Shown here: piece after piece, positions 1-13,216 of the stretch
Position numbering within the stretch: the stretch's first letter is position 1
Layout of the letters: each line of letters opens with the position of its first letter
DNA from: Breviolum minutum Mf 1.05b.01
Lineage: Eukaryota > Sar > Dinophyceae > Suessiales > Symbiodiniaceae
DNA length: 64,000 nucleotides
Direction of reading: 5' to 3'
NCBI GenBank assembly: GCA_000507305.1
Contig: DF239136.1
Location: forward strand, 3,023 to 67,022
Position numbers and translations under genes: made by a program
Notes under the pieces: model-generated
Told to the model about the DNA's origin: nothing
The model's input: only the letters and a program-made list of their open reading frames with translations
Database searches by the model: none

Positions 1-37
<37 letters not shown>

Positions 38-39
38 GC

Positions 40-71
<32 letters not shown>

Positions 72-73
72 CT
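1..73. repeat. GTA then GTT trinucleotide microsatellites
   Basis: Pure GTA units run to about position 36 and are followed by GTT units to about 70. The ORF through them is a poly-leucine artefact. The array is cut by the window edge. Confidence 0.95.
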
Positions 74-3000
74 GCTGTTGCTGCACAACAGAGACATGGA
101 TGTCAATTTCATCCGGTTGGTTCTGGACATCGACATTCCTTTTGACCGATCGCCACCCGATCCAGGGGGCCTATGGCTGAACCTGAATGGTTGGGTTCAC
201 TCTTCTTTGGCCTCATCATTTTGAGCTTTATTCCCGGACCATGGCAGGCACCTGTTTTCAATGGTGGCAGTGCTTGGGGTGGAAAGCAACTGGATGTTTG
301 GACACTAGAACTTCTTCAGCTTTGGGCATTCCAACTACTCACCACTCACTTGAAAGCAAGTTTTGCAAATTCATTGGTTTTTCAATTGTCTCAAGGCAAA
401 GTGGTTCGTTCCAACTGGGAGTTATGTATATATATATATATTTTTTTTTTCTCCCCCAGTGTTCCTTAAAGAGGCTGCAACTTCTTAGGTAAAGATTTTG
501 TTGGACCACCTTAAAGGGAAGGGTAAAGTTCGGGATGATTTTTGTGGCATTTTTTTTGAGAGTGGAATTCTGCCTCAGACAAAATGTACACAAAAACTGT
601 ACACTTGCAATTGCTAGATATGTGTCAGGAGTTTTTTTTGTCAGGTTTTTCGATGTTTCCTTACGCTTACCATCTGTTTTTTCCCAACAAATCATCCACC
701 ATCATATCAACATTGGTATTGGCCCGGAACGATTTCGATTTCCATTGCTTTCAATTTTGAGTGAACTGATGTGATTCGTGGGAATGATCTCATTCGCCCG
801 GGCCCCGTGTTTTTTGCATAATAACCTCGTGTGCGGCACCAGGTGATTTTGAGTCCCATTATCGGATTGATCAACTTGTTCTACATGTTCAAGGTCCTAT
901 TGAACCAGCTGTGATGAAAGGGTTTGGAGTGAAAATTTTGATCGTTTACATTGGTAGCTGGGATGAAGGAGGGATGAAGGAGGCAGGTTTTTTTTGCATT
1001 ACGAGCATACTTGCTGAGGGCTTTATGAAAAGAAGATTTCGTTACTGTAAGTCCTAGAGAAAGATTCCAACTGAGGACCAGTTCCCATTTCACCAAAGAT
1101 GAATGAACCAACGACGATTTGAAGGGTCATGATTTGAAGAAAAGAATCAGATATTCACATTGACATTACAAAGATGCCTGTCTAGGGCTGTGTCCCAAAT
1201 GTGGGTGTCAAGACACAAATCTCCACGTCACTATCACTTTCTTCGGGTGTCTAAACCACCAGGCGGGGAACATGCACAACTTTACCTCTTGATAAATTTC
1301 TTCAGTCCTTGGCAGTGATGCCTTTAAAACCTGATGAGATGCCTGACCAAAACAGATCGATTTCAAAATCAACCGTATAGAAATGTCAGCAAATGTAGCC
1401 TTTTTGAATCACATGGTGTCTTTCTGTTTTGCGGGGTGGGCATCCACCGCCCCTATTAAGGTCTCAACCTTTCCAAATGATGTTTGTAGATATCAATGAC
1501 CAAATGTCAGCCACATCTGCAGTTTGGCATCTTCTTTTTGGCCATTGCTGCCATCTTTGGCTACTTGGCTGAGATTGCGAAGAAAAAATTGGGGAGAACC
1601 ATTCAACAAACTAACATAGACATGGAAGATCTACTATGTAGAGTGTATCCATTTGTCAATGGGTGATACATCTGCAAATGATGGGATTTTGTTATTGCTA
1701 TGGCATGCGGGATGCTATGAAAGTTTGCTGAATTTTTGTTTTCTGCAGGTTTTGAGATGAAATTTCACTCACCATCCTATTTTACTGGAGGTGTGCTGGC
1801 AAGGGTGATCCATCAATGGTTTTTTGTTGCAAAGTTGACCTTTTTTTTTTTTGAAAAATAATACAAGCCCAAAATAAAGGGCCGTCTTTATATATTTATA
1901 TACTCAGATATTCTGTATACGTATTATGCATCATGTTTATGACATAAATTATACATTACGATGTTACAGATTCCTGCAAAGGGATGACCCTCTGACGGCC
2001 CCGGGGGAAACATGGAGCTGGAAGCAATTTTTCATTGTCCTGAAGCCACAGCACTTGGGTTGTTTCTATATTACCTCAAATCTACAAGAATTACACTGCT
2101 GGAAACTAAGATATCCGCTACCAACAGCATTTTTGAGTCGATGATGGTCCGAACTTCCCCCTTGGGCCAACGGACTGATTCCCATGGACGGTAGCTCATA
2201 AATATTACCGTTTTCTATCCCCAATCAAAATTTCAAAGAAATTACCTTATAGAATTATCGATGTCATGTTTGCCGGCTTGATTTATTTCAAGCCCTCAAA
2301 ACATCTACATTTCTCCCCAGGAAGCTCCTTCAGATTTGGATGATTTGATCCGAGGCCTTCAGTGGTATTTTGAGGCAACCACCACCGAGGGTCAATGCCC
2401 GCGTTTGGGGCCTCAGAAGATTTTTGTTGTTTCGTTGTGTGGGAAACCCCGGGGTTTCCGAGGGGCAGGAACAAGTGCGGCCTGGGGATTTTTTGCCTTC
2501 AGTTGGTTGCTGCTCATAACACCCATATCATGCCTAATGCAGCGGTAACATTGTGAGAAGTTTCATGTTGCCACCCGAGCCATGACTTTTCTTGATTGAG
2601 CTGAAAGTCAAGAATTATGACAACTGACAACCGTGCTTAAACAATCAACATTTTTCATTGCAAAGTGTTATAAAAAATTCTACAATATATACAGATATAG
2701 ATTATATATATACTCATATATGCATTAGCTGAAAAAAAACAATTGCAAACAATTGAACACGTGTAGAATCCCACGATTTTCCGGATTGTCGATCAGAATG
2801 TGGGGCACTCCAACGTGGTAGCAAGAACGAGCCCTTCAACTGTGGCATGTGTGGAACAGTGGGGAAAACCTGGGGAAATCCAACGGGGAAAACCAATGGG
2901 AAAGACACCGGGAAAAATCGGTGAGCAGTTGTCGGTTGAAGATGGCCTTTTTTGAGGTGGTTTGAACATGTTTTAACGGTGTTGTTTTAAAGTTGTTGTT

Positions 3001-4266
3001 GTTGTTGTTGATGAAAGTTTTAGTCGGGATGCACTCAAGACCACCTAATTCAGCATTGAGATTTCTTCGGGAGTTATATTAGGATGTTCGAGCTGACTGA
3101 AACAAACTGGCACCGATAGGATTTTGATATTTGAGTGCTACAGCAGTTGAACCTCCTTTTCCAGGGGCTGATTTTCAGGTGGATGGAAACATGGAAGGGT
3201 TTTGTGGAAGAAAATGCGAGGGCCTTTTCCGAAATCGATGAGGTCAGTAGCTTAAGAGAGAGATCTGACCCACAGACGGGAAGAGATTCTGAATGTGCAA
3301 AGATTCCATTTCTTCATGCATTTCCAGGTTGCGCAAATAAGGGAGTACATGATGTTTATATGTTTCATCTTCTATTTGTGAACACTTTGCCCCAATTTTC
3401 CTGGCACAAACTTGAGATCTCTGATGTGTTTTTTTTCACAATGATGTTTTTTTTCTTCCCAACACAGCATGCCACATGTTACAAGTTTTGTTGGTTGTTA
3501 GCTATTTACACAAAAAATATCTTCAATAGTCAGGCAGTAGGGGACCAACAGCCAAACACTAAGGAACTCGAAGTCAAAGATGATCAATTTGTGAGGTGCG
3601 ACCCCCATCAGTTGCAGCCATCAGCCAAGTTCAGAATCACATGGAATTTTCTTGGAGTTTCTCAACAGCGGAGTTGTTTTTTTTCTTCAATCAATGCATT
3701 GGAAAAAAACACGAATGTATAAACAAAAAGGGTAGCTGGCAGGTGTTAATATGAGGGGAGGAAAAATGGTGTCAGCAAAAAAGAGATACAAGTACTTCAA
3801 ATGGAGGTACCGCGTTGTGCCTTTAAATTCAGGCAAAATGTTTTGTGGGATTCCTTAGTCCATCACAGCTCCTTCGAAAAAACACCATTCAACTGAAACA
3901 TCCGGCTGTGTTTCGAACTTGGAATTCATGATATGGTACCAGGCAGAAGTTTTATTTCAGTTTTTTTTTCTGCAGTCAGATACTTTGTTGCTTGGTGGTT
4001 AATATTTGTGCGTAATCCTTACAACAGATCCTATGGGATCAGCCACAGGATCAGTGATAACTCCTTTTGATCACGGACATTTCGAATCCCACTACCAACG
4101 GACCAAAATGGCTGTGTCTCAACATTATGGATGAGCCAAACAACCCGTTGATACCATTGGTGGAGTTCGAAAGTGGTACCCACATTTTGTATCCAATATG
4201 CTGGAAGCCTTGATTAATGAAGTTATTTGGATGTAAGAAAACCAGGTTGGTGGTTTCAGATGGTTA
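74..4266. other. no supported gene; AT-rich with homopolymer T runs
   Basis: I see only short open frames with T-run codons, AT-rich patches (about 1880-1960, 2680-2720) and a short GTT run near 2991-3010. A copy of a dispersed motif (gagtcgatgatggtccgaac) sits at about 2137 and recurs near 5006 and, inverted, near 48980. The frame at 3135-3722 (195 codons) has a composition dominated by F and K/N from T and A runs, and no recognisable domain. It could contain small exons that I cannot define. Confidence 0.5.
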
Positions 4267-4370
4267 CCCTCCCGAAGTTTAATATTGCACCCGAAAAGAT
4301 GCCTTCCCAATAGGAAAGGATCGTCTTCGAACCACCATTTCTCAGGGGCGAGCTGTTAAACTTCGGGGAG
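4267..4370. mobile_element. MITE-like inverted-repeat element, family B
   Basis: The left end (cctcccgaagtttaa) is matched in inverse at the right end (ttaaacttcggggag), with a ~75-bp core that has the caggggcgaactgttag-type motif shared by other family B copies near 25.4, 32.4, 37.9, 45.1 and 63.9 kb. No ORF is inside. Confidence 0.6.
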
Positions 4371-4437
4371 TGTAGTTATATGATGTTTTTGGTTGGGATT
4401 TTTTTCGACCATTTCAGTTTTTGACACATGTGTTTGG

Positions 4438-4581
4438 AGCCTTGAAACCCGTGGTGGTTCAGCCATTCTTGCATCCCTGGAAAGGTACATGAAGAGTGGT
4501 CAAGCTCCACAGAATCCTTTTGAGAAGATCAAAGATATGGCTCAAGAGGTGGACAACCTCACAAAACTGGGAGGAACATGA
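4438..4581 (+). CDS. coding-like segment, unknown protein (possible exon)
   Basis: An open frame with good amino-acid balance reads SAILASLERYMKSGQ, then APQNPFEKIKDMAQEV, and ends at a stop after LTKLGGT. It is hydrophilic and predicted helical, unlike the T-run peptides around it. It starts after an AG and may be a single exon of a larger gene. The GTGGACAAC after the KDMAQE codons could be a donor. I do not recognise the family. Confidence 0.35.
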   Translation, partial: SLETRGGSAILASLERYMKSGQAPQNPFEKIKDMAQEVDNLTKLGGT

Positions 4582-4599
4582 ACATTTTGTAGCGATTCC

Positions 4600-7500
4600 T
4601 GGTTAGCTGTTTGTGTATTAGTTGATGTTTTTACCCTTGGACAAAAAACACCTTTGGATGCTGAAGATTTTTGCCAATTGAATGATGTTTTTTTTAAAAA
4701 CATTTTTGCGAGATTTGATGTTGGAGATGCGGAAATTGAAGGTTTTGAGTAGAAGTTCTGTCATTTTCTCAGGGGTTTGGTGGTGCTTTTCGGGGTTTGC
4801 TTCCCGGTGTCTCAAAAGGCGGCTGAGAAACAAGTCTCCAAGGCAACGCCAGCCAGGTGGGGGCTGATTCGAAGGGTTTTTTGACATTTTTTTTTGGGAG
4901 GTCAAGTGTCTGGGGAAAGGTTCATTTGTATGGGATCAAGGTAGGTATAACTGTATAACATCCTGGGAATTCTAACATATTCACCCCCTTTTGAAGGGCA
5001 CTTTTGAGTCGATGATTTTCCGAAGGTGGGATATGGTTGGGATCCCTGAGTCTAACAATGCATAGTCTTTTTGGTCACTGCTATTGGGGAGGGGGCCACA
5101 CCCAAGGCATATATCATATAGATATTCCATGATATGCCATGAATCCTATGAGATAGTTTCAACTTGGGGGTTGAAAAAAAAGCCTGGTTCACAGTGGGTA
5201 GATACACATATTTATTTTCATGCAAGAGAACCCTATTAACATTCACTATCCACTTGTAAACCAGTGTTTAAGCAGGGCCCAATTAGTTGTTCTTATGATT
5301 TGTTAAGGTAAAATTTTAAAGAGAGGATCTCAACGCTAAATTTCAACAAAAAATCAGTAATTTGATAATTTGATAAAACAAGAGCTGTTGACATCTTTTC
5401 TCACTTGTCTCTTGAAATGTGAGAAAAAAATCAGAGGTAATATATACTGTACTGATCTGTACATACAGGACGACCAGGCCATGATGGAAATGGTTTCAAA
5501 ATGGAATCACAGTTGATAGCTGAATCCCCCAAAAAAGGAGAAACAGCAGCCTTCCAAGATTGAAGCCACAACAAGAGTCCTGAAGGGGGTAGCCTTGAAC
5601 CATTCTGCAAAAACACAGAATTTTTAGGTCTTTTGTGAAAATCAGCAACTTGCCAATCAGATTACAAGACACACACTGATGACCCATTTCGTTTTTCAAA
5701 AGCTGTTTGTTTCCATATTGGATCTCCCTAAGAATCAAACCCGGATGGATTTCATGAAAGTTGCGAACAAAAAAAACTCCACCGCTTGCAGTCCCAAAAG
5801 CAAGAAGAAACCCAGTGAAGTGGTCGATGTGGAGGCGGTCGATGGGTTTGACATCCTGCCACTATCTTGATAGGAGTTGATATATATTAATACAATGATC
5901 ATATCATCCATGTACATATCATGTAAGAGCGCAAGAGCTAGGTGCAAGCCTTTGGTGGGAAAAAACGCTGCCCTTCCACCAGGTTCTTTGAAAAAAAAAG
6001 AGGCGAGACGATGAGGAGATGGTGGGAGCGGTACGAGTTCCAAGGTGCAAACCAGTATTTGGGATAAACATATACAATCATTTATATTTATATTTTTTCC
6101 GACTTGGATTGGAGGTATCGGTCACTATCACAGATTTTGTTCGTTTTGACCCGTTAAAACATGTTTAAATCAATATATATAGATATATATAATTTTGTCT
6201 TTTGTTTAAGTAAGAATCATCTTTCGTTGATGCATGCATGCCATGTATTGCTGCAAAGGGTGCTGGACATGTTTCATCTACCACCAACGCCAGGTAAACA
6301 AATCACACTTGCTGACAGGTTTGCTGTTTTAGCACCTGGGTGCATCGGAACGATGAACTACTCAGCTACCTCGTTCTCAATAGAGAGGTGGGGTATCGGT
6401 GGGAACGGGTTGGGAGTGAGCCAAGTGCTGATGTGAACATTGATATTTCATATATTTAAATATATGTTTTGGAGTTTAGACGCGTCCAGCCAAAAGATGA
6501 AGATGTTCATCAATTTTGGGATGCATATAATATAGATGTACAAATGGATTTACAGATGGACGTAGATATAGCTACAAACATGAATTTAAAATAAACTCGC
6601 GGATGTCAATATTACATTCAACATGCATTTGATTTCAACCATCATATTGTATGAATGGCGATGAAAATTCGTGCTTTCGTTGCCTACTTGGTAGAAAAAT
6701 AGGATCTTTAGTGACTCAACCCCAACCAACCATTGACTGACATCATTTTTTGCAAAACTATCATGTGTTGTTTTTTGTGGTGATTTCTTTTGATGATTCA
6801 GAAAATCCAAACAACCAGTTAGCAAATTCGTTTGATTTCACGGGATTTTTGCAGGAAATGTCTACATCCCAGGTGCTTCGCCGAGGAAACTCAGACAAAG
6901 CGACCAAAGGCTTTGTTCAGAGCGACCCTTTTGAAACCACCGCGCGTTGGAAAAAAAAATCCCCACAGAACTGCCCACAGATTTGGGCTGAGATTCCAGA
7001 TTCTGTTTGGAGATTTTTTTGACATGACCATATTATCCACGTGTCGTTTCAGTGTCAAAAACCACCAAACTTTCTGTTTGGCCACTGGACCTCTTTGCAA
7101 AATTGCTGTGTAGATACATGTGGAAACCTGTCGAGCAGCAAACACAGAAGATTCGGAACCTTTTTTTCCTGTTGTTTCCATGTTTGTTGCTCATACTGTT
7201 GATGGAAGAAATTATGCAATGGATGGTTCTAAAAAACACTGTAAATTGGTTGAATTAAAGCTACTTTGTTTGGTTGTTGCCGGCGGATTTCTGAAGTATC
7301 AACAGCATGCTGTTTGACACTTTGACGCGACAGTTGTCCAGGTGCAAGGTTTTTTCTTTCAGCAACAGTGTCACACCAAACTGAATTTCGCCAAGATGCA
7401 TTTTTTGGGGTAACAGAATCCCCAAGAAACATGCAGAAAAGCCTGGAAAAACAAGGTAGAATTCAAGGAGACATTCCAAAACGTGAAATCAACATAATGA

Positions 7501-7827
7501 GCTCTAAATCGGTGTTTGCGGCATAGCAAACGGTCCAAGTCAGTAAAAACAGTGAGTAAAGATCATTGTTTGGTTAGGTATTTTCTTTCAAAAAAAGACC
7601 TTGACTGAAGAAATCATTGGATAGAAATCAACCTTCAACATCTTTCAACTCTTTGGGTGCTTGGAAGTTCTTCCATGGACACTTCCGTGGCTTCGATTCG
7701 CGTTCAGCGAACAGAGGACATCGAAAAAAGGGAATGGATGGAATGGACATGCTGAATCAACATATGACATGAGACCAGAAGATGCTGCACAAAGTCAACA
7801 AAATACAGAAAGGACTTAAGCGCTTTT
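4600..7827. other. no supported gene
   Basis: AT-rich intergenic or intronic sequence. It includes one copy of a dispersed motif at about 4996-5033 and a ~65-bp segment at about 5226-5290 (ending cagggcccaa) that recurs near 45971-46030. A weak exon-like stretch near 6240-6297 reads CHVLLQRVLDMFHLPPTP and is followed by gtaaac. I cannot connect it to anything. Confidence 0.45.
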
Positions 7828-7925
7828 CTAGGTGGTGGTTTCAAACATTTTTTATTTTCACCCCTACTTGGGGAGATGATCCACTTTGACTAATACTTTT
7901 CAGATGGGTTGAAACCACCAACCAG
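7828..7925. mobile_element. MITE-like element, family D copy 1
   Basis: The terminal inverted repeats are ctaggtggtggtttcaa on the left and ttgaaaccaccaaccag on the right, with 15 of 17 positions pairing. The core carries a cacccctacttgggg motif and a tttgactaata motif, both shared with the copies at 11963-12068 and 16032-16136. It is about 98 bp and has no coding capacity. Confidence 0.75.
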
Positions 7926-9638
7926 TTTTTGATTTTTGGCATTTGTTGGCTCCCAGACTCTCAGACTTTCCAAAAAGATATTTTCACCCAGCATTCCTAA
8001 AAGGACACCGTCAGGCTAGTACTCATGGAGACACGCAAGAAACCTTTAAGATAGATAGAAACGATGTTTTGGAAATGTTTATAAAGGGTAACTTCTGTCA
8101 ACTTATTTAGGGTATACATGTTTCAAAGATGTATTTTTTACTTGCTTGGCACGGCAGAAAGAAACATCTCGTTTGCGATGAACGTACCCCTTAGAGGTTT
8201 TGAAATTTATCGCCCTTTCGTGCTTGTTCTTTAATGCGTTTTCCACTTTTTCTTGGGGATACAGATGGCAAACTGACTACCAAGAAGTGTTTCGGAAGAC
8301 TAGCTTTATTTGTGAATCAAAAGATGCAGTGGTATTGCTTTCCGTACTGAGATGCTGGAAATTCTGGTTACCGCACTTTAGTTCTTGAGAAAAATCCCAA
8401 CCAATGCATGTGTCTCAAGAAGAATGTCCCTTAAACTCTGTTGACGCACCTACTAAAAATACCTACTAACAATCAACAACTTCTAAATGGTCTTTTTTTT
8501 CATCCACAACTTCCAATGTTCTTTAAAACAATGCACACCCCACCAGATTTCCTTTTATTTCTCGTGAATTTCTCCTTTTGTCCCCGGTGACCCAATGTGT
8601 TTTCAGGATGGTCGCGGTCAAAGTACGGTGGCTCTACGTGACTTCGAAAGTGGCGAGGCCATTGATATCCACATCCTTGGAAAAAGATAGGCATCTTGAA
8701 ACAACATGGAATCATCTTGAAACCTTCTGTTTTTGGATAGGCCCAATTCCATGGCCATTTTCAAGCAAGTAATCTCGGAATCTTTGACTGGTTGAAATAT
8801 CAATATACGATAGTTATAAATATATACATTTGACATATGTATACATATATATATATATTATATACAGTACTGTAGATATCCATGGTGTGTGTCTCAAAAT
8901 TTCGGGGACCCAAACCTTGATGAAGTGGAGAATCAACAAGTCAGTCTATGCCTAGTCCATATAGCATATATAGCTCCATGGCAATGCAAACTTTGGTTCC
9001 AAACCAAGGATGTTTCCTCTACAAAAAAGGAACCATTTTGACATCAGTGTTGGATGATTATTTCGCATATGCAACACTAACTTTTTGTAACTTTTTTTAA
9101 AAACAGATACTTTTTCCAGCCTTTCCACCCAGAATCTCAGAAGCTCACCATTACAGTCAACCCCTTACTGTAAGCCAAAGGAATAAACAAAAACTTCTGG
9201 AAACCATTTTTTTTCCTCCCGGGACACCGGGACACCAACTCACCTGAAAAAACTTACCACATTTTTTTTGTCGAAAGGTGCTGATTGAAGAGCCGTGCTT
9301 GGCAGTTTCTTTTGAAAGCTTGGAGCCAAGCTGGGCCAAATCATTACGAAGTCAACTGAAGGAGTTGGATCCAATTTGTGCATGGCAGTTGGGAGTCCCA
9401 GATGGGTGGGTGGGATAGCGGATTGGTGATCTTGGTGGGTGGTTGGTTCCTGGGTGATGATGGTGGTGTTTTTTTGGTTGGAAGTGTGTGAGTCTTGTGG
9501 GGATGGTTGGTTGGGAAAATCTGCCAAAAGAGTACAAAAAGGAACATTTTTTGTTGGAAATAATTGATTCGATTCTGGAAGAGTCGATTTCAATCCGAAT
9601 TTCGATTGAAGCCAAAACCCATCAAGACCTCATGTACT

Positions 9639-9735
9639 TACCCTCCAGGGAACTAACATATCTCCTACCAAGGACAGTTTTGAAGATGATTTTCCTGTTC
9701 CGCAGGTGGGATATGGACTCATTCCCTGGAGGGTA
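9639..9735. mobile_element. MITE-like element, family A copy 1
   Basis: Starts taccctccagggaactaaca and ends with the inverse, ccctggagggta. The core reads ttttgaagatgattttcc and is shared with the copies at 11610-11708 and 46750-46842. It is about 97 bp and has no ORF of its own. Confidence 0.8.
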
Positions 9736-10000
9736 CAAATTGGGAGCCCTCAAGTCGACAGGTGGTGTGTGAAGTTGACCCACGAAAATAACTTTAGATT
9801 TGGTGCTTAAAAAAAACATAGCGTTTAAAGTTGGTTTTCCTCCCAAAAACACATCTAGCAATTTGAAAATCAGTTTTACGGAACCTGAAATTAACTGATG
9901 TTGGGCAAGTTTTAAGGAAGCTTCTCTTTATTTGGAGGGGGTTCCATCCATTTTGGAATGAAATTTTCAGTTTGAGATTCCATTTGAAACTTGAGGTATC

Positions 10001-10140
10001 ATTTATGGCTGCTCAACCAACCCCTCCCTAATATACCACCCCCCTCAGAAATAAGATTCTTATACGGCCTTAATAAGGGGAACCAATGGTTTTCACAAGC
10101 CCTTCATAAGGCGAGGGGGGTTGGTTGATTAGCCATAAAT
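10001..10140. repeat. 140-bp foldback (long inverted repeat)
   Basis: The left arm, atttatggctgctcaaccaa, pairs with the right arm, ttggttgattagccataaat. The next bases inward (cccctcc and gcgagggggg) also pair loosely. It forms one large stem-loop and could be another non-autonomous DNA element. I found no second copy in the window. Confidence 0.7.
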
Positions 10141-10917
10141 CTGTGCTTGGATGACACCCCGTTATACCAAGGTACTGTTTGGCAGTGCTGGGCTTGGCAA
10201 AGAGAGACGACTGGTGAGTATCGAATGAATCTACTGTTGTTGAAAGTTAGAGTTCTAGGAATCCGGGAAACAGAGTGAGTATAGGATAAGTCAATATGGG
10301 ATATACATATTCATATCATACAATATATTATATATTGACGTTAAATATATATGATATAAATATGAAAGTCTTGTCAAACGTTACATGAAAGGGGCTTCAA
10401 CAGTTCCTGCGAACTTTCTCTCATACCTCACATTTCCTTTATAGCTAAAGACATGCTAAAAAATTGACTCTAGATTATGCGAACATGATATGTGTTAGTC
10501 TGTGAAAGTGCCTAGGAAAGGAACTATAAAGGCGACACCAAACACATTGAGTCCTTCCGTTCTTCCGTTCGGACACCGTAAAGAACAAGAACTTTGTATT
10601 GGAAATCTATATCCGGCAATCTTCAAAACGGAAAAGCTTTGCCAAGGTTTACTGTGAAGCCTTAGAAAGATGCTATTCCTTTTCCAAAGCTAGGTTTCCC
10701 ATGTCGCTATGGGGTCAGAACTGACGGATGGAAGTGAGAATCTGAATGTGCAGCTGCCACCGCCAAATCCGAATGAAGTCTGATGGTCAGGTCACATATA
10801 AAGTCAAATATGGAGTTTGTGAAAGTTCGGCGAATGCAGAAAATTGGGATCAACGCTTATATAGAAATTATCCTTTCAAATGATGACCCTTCTCTAAAAG
10901 AGCTGGAGACATGATAA

Positions 10918-11030
10918 GGGTGATATGTGAGGTAGTTGATGATTTACCAGATGAACATCATAAGGCTCTTCGGATATTTTCATTATGTGATCAGATTAAA
11001 TTCATAGTTGCTAATGATGCTTTGGAAAAG
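10918..11030 (+). CDS. candidate exon, unknown protein
   Basis: A 113-nt open segment bounded by AG|G on the left and by AAG|gtattt on the right reads ICEVVDDLPDEHHKALRIF and then SLCDQIKFIVANDALEK. Amino-acid balance, an amphipathic pattern and both splice borders favour a real exon. The LP(x)3H(x)3L spacing is loosely reminiscent of RhoGAP helices, but this is too little to name a family. Flanking DNA is AT-rich and non-coding. Confidence 0.45.
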
Positions 11031-11609
11031 GTATTTCCTTTTGAACATGGCTACTTGGGGTAGATAGTGTCTATGTTGATACATGTATATATATACATAT
11101 ATATACACAGCAAATACAGCATATATGCAACATTTTCATGTGTAAACATGTATACTATAGACATATTCACAAATATTTAAATATACATCATGTATATAGA
11201 TATTATATACACAGGATTATACACATACAGATATGCATATATGTATATTAAATTCCAGGTGTGTAGATTGCGCACACAAAAGAAGAGATGGAGAGGATCC
11301 TCTTGTTACCAAAAACCGATGATTTACTTGGTCCAAAAAATTCAAAAGTTTCACCTTCTACATCCGGGATGACCCGGTTGATGCGCTTCCAAATCCTGGA
11401 AATAATGGGATATCTATGGATTTTTACCATATCATCTGGCTTCTATTCGAGTTCTTCCATCAACAGCGCGGTGGGTTTTTTTGGGACGTCGTGTTTCATG
11501 AGGTGCGTTGTCTTCCCTTGGAGGCTGCTGTTTGTTGGGATGACTTTGAAGGCGCGAAAAAACCATTCTCAAGATGCCGATGTTTTTTGTTTTCATCGCT
11601 TTGAAAGTT

Positions 11610-11708
11610 TACCCTCCTGGGAACTAACATGACATATCCCATCAAAATGCACTTTTGAAGATGATTTTCCTTTTCCCAAGGTGGGACATGTTAGTTCCCT
11701 GGAGGGTA
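11610..11708. mobile_element. MITE-like element, family A copy 2
   Basis: Starts taccctcctgggaactaaca and ends gttagttccctggagggta. The core is the same as in copies 1 and 3. About 99 bp. Confidence 0.85.
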
Positions 11709-11962
11709 TACAAAAGTGAATTTCACAATAATCAATAATTCCTCAAAAAACTTTCCATTTTTTTTGGGGGGAAATAAGGCCGAAAAAAACCCTACACCTT
11801 ATGAAACCGGCCCCGTGAACAACGCCGTTTCCGCGCGCATTTTTGGTTGGAGAAACTCACCCCTCCAGACCTCCAGGCATGGGCACTTGAGGCCCGTTGG
11901 GACCCTTCGCTTTGCGAAGGGGTAAGTATAACATCTATTTCAATATTACAAACAGACAAACA

Positions 11963-12068
11963 CTGGGTGGTGGTTTCAAACTTTTTTTTTTAAAACCCCT
12001 ATTTGGGAAAAAAAAACCATTTTGACTAATATTTTTCAAAGGGGTTGAAACTAGAAACCACCAACCAG
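11963..12068. mobile_element. MITE-like element, family D copy 2
   Basis: The same termini as the 7.8-kb copy (ctgggtggtggtttcaa and aaaccaccaaccag), with a six-base insertion (ctagaa) in the right arm and longer A and T runs in the core. Confidence 0.75.
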
Positions 12069-13138
12069 AACATGTGTAAAAACATATATTTATGGAACCT
12101 ATGATTTATGATTTATGGAATTTGATTGTGAATTCATTGAAACTTTAAAGAGTGTTTTCGCTCATTTTTCTTGGAGGGGAAGGGGGAAGTTTCTCCACTC
12201 TCCAAATGGAGCTATGTTTTGAATTTAACGCAACTTTGGCTCTTCGACTCGCCAATTGTCGACGAAACAAGTCAGGATTTCCAGGATTTTTTTTGGGGGG
12301 AGGCATTTTCACCCCAATGTTTTCTTTTTTTGGGGGGAGAAATCATCCAATCTGACTTGCGCATCTTCTTGGGGTGGCTTAACCACCGAGTTCCCCCGAA
12401 GAGAAGCAACACCACCTACCGAACCAACCAACCCTGTTGGACGAATGAAATGACCTCAGGACTTAACCAGGTGTAGCTAACATGACTCATGACCAAGTAG
12501 ATTTGCCTTACCAGGCCTACAACCTTTGAGCTTAGAAGAAAGCCAGAAGTTGCAGGACGGATTTTGGCAGGTGGAGATTTTTTGGTGAAGGATTTGATGG
12601 AAGATTTGATGGTTGATTTGGTCCTCCTTTTTTTTTGGGGGGGGGTAAAAAAGAAGACGTATATATGTTCCTGTATTTTGCTTCCAACATTTAATGACAA
12701 AAATGGGGGTTGAGTCACCTGATGGTGATTTTGAATGGCCTTTTTAGGCGACGCCTCCTTGATCGGTTTTTTGATTCGGAGACCTTTTCTCTTTCAGATA
12801 TATTGAAAAAAATAAGGGATGATTCGACTATCTGACCATCCACTGGAAGACTTCAATCAACTGTAAGTTTGATCTCAGTTGTTGGGGTTCCTGGTGGTGA
12901 AACTGTTTTTTCAAGAAATGTTTATAACATGCTTTGCTAAATGTCCCTTTTCGGGGGTTTTAAAGACCAGGAGGGGCCCAAAAGATTTTTTTTTGCAACC
13001 TCTTTGTGGTTTGCTTAACTTAAGTCGCACATATACATAGTACATAATATACATAATTATATATTTATGCCTGTATGGTCAGCTTAAACTTAGTACTAAG
13101 TACTAACTCAACTTAACTAATTGTTCTCTTTATTTCAG

Positions 13139-13216
13139 GAAACCTTGGGATTTTGGACATTTGGATGGAAGGGATTCTGGATGCAGGGCTCTCCGACTCG
13201 TGGTTCAACCCACTGG
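13139..13216 (+). CDS. candidate exon, unknown protein
   Basis: A pyrimidine-rich tract and cag lead into a 78-nt open segment that reads NLGILDIWMEGILDAGLSDS and then WFNPL. It ends at G|gtacgc. The acceptor is AG|G, as in the channel gene further right, and phases are 2 nt in and 1 nt out. The product is not recognised. It could be a 5' exon of the channel gene that begins by 20.4 kb or belong to an upstream gene. Confidence 0.45.
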
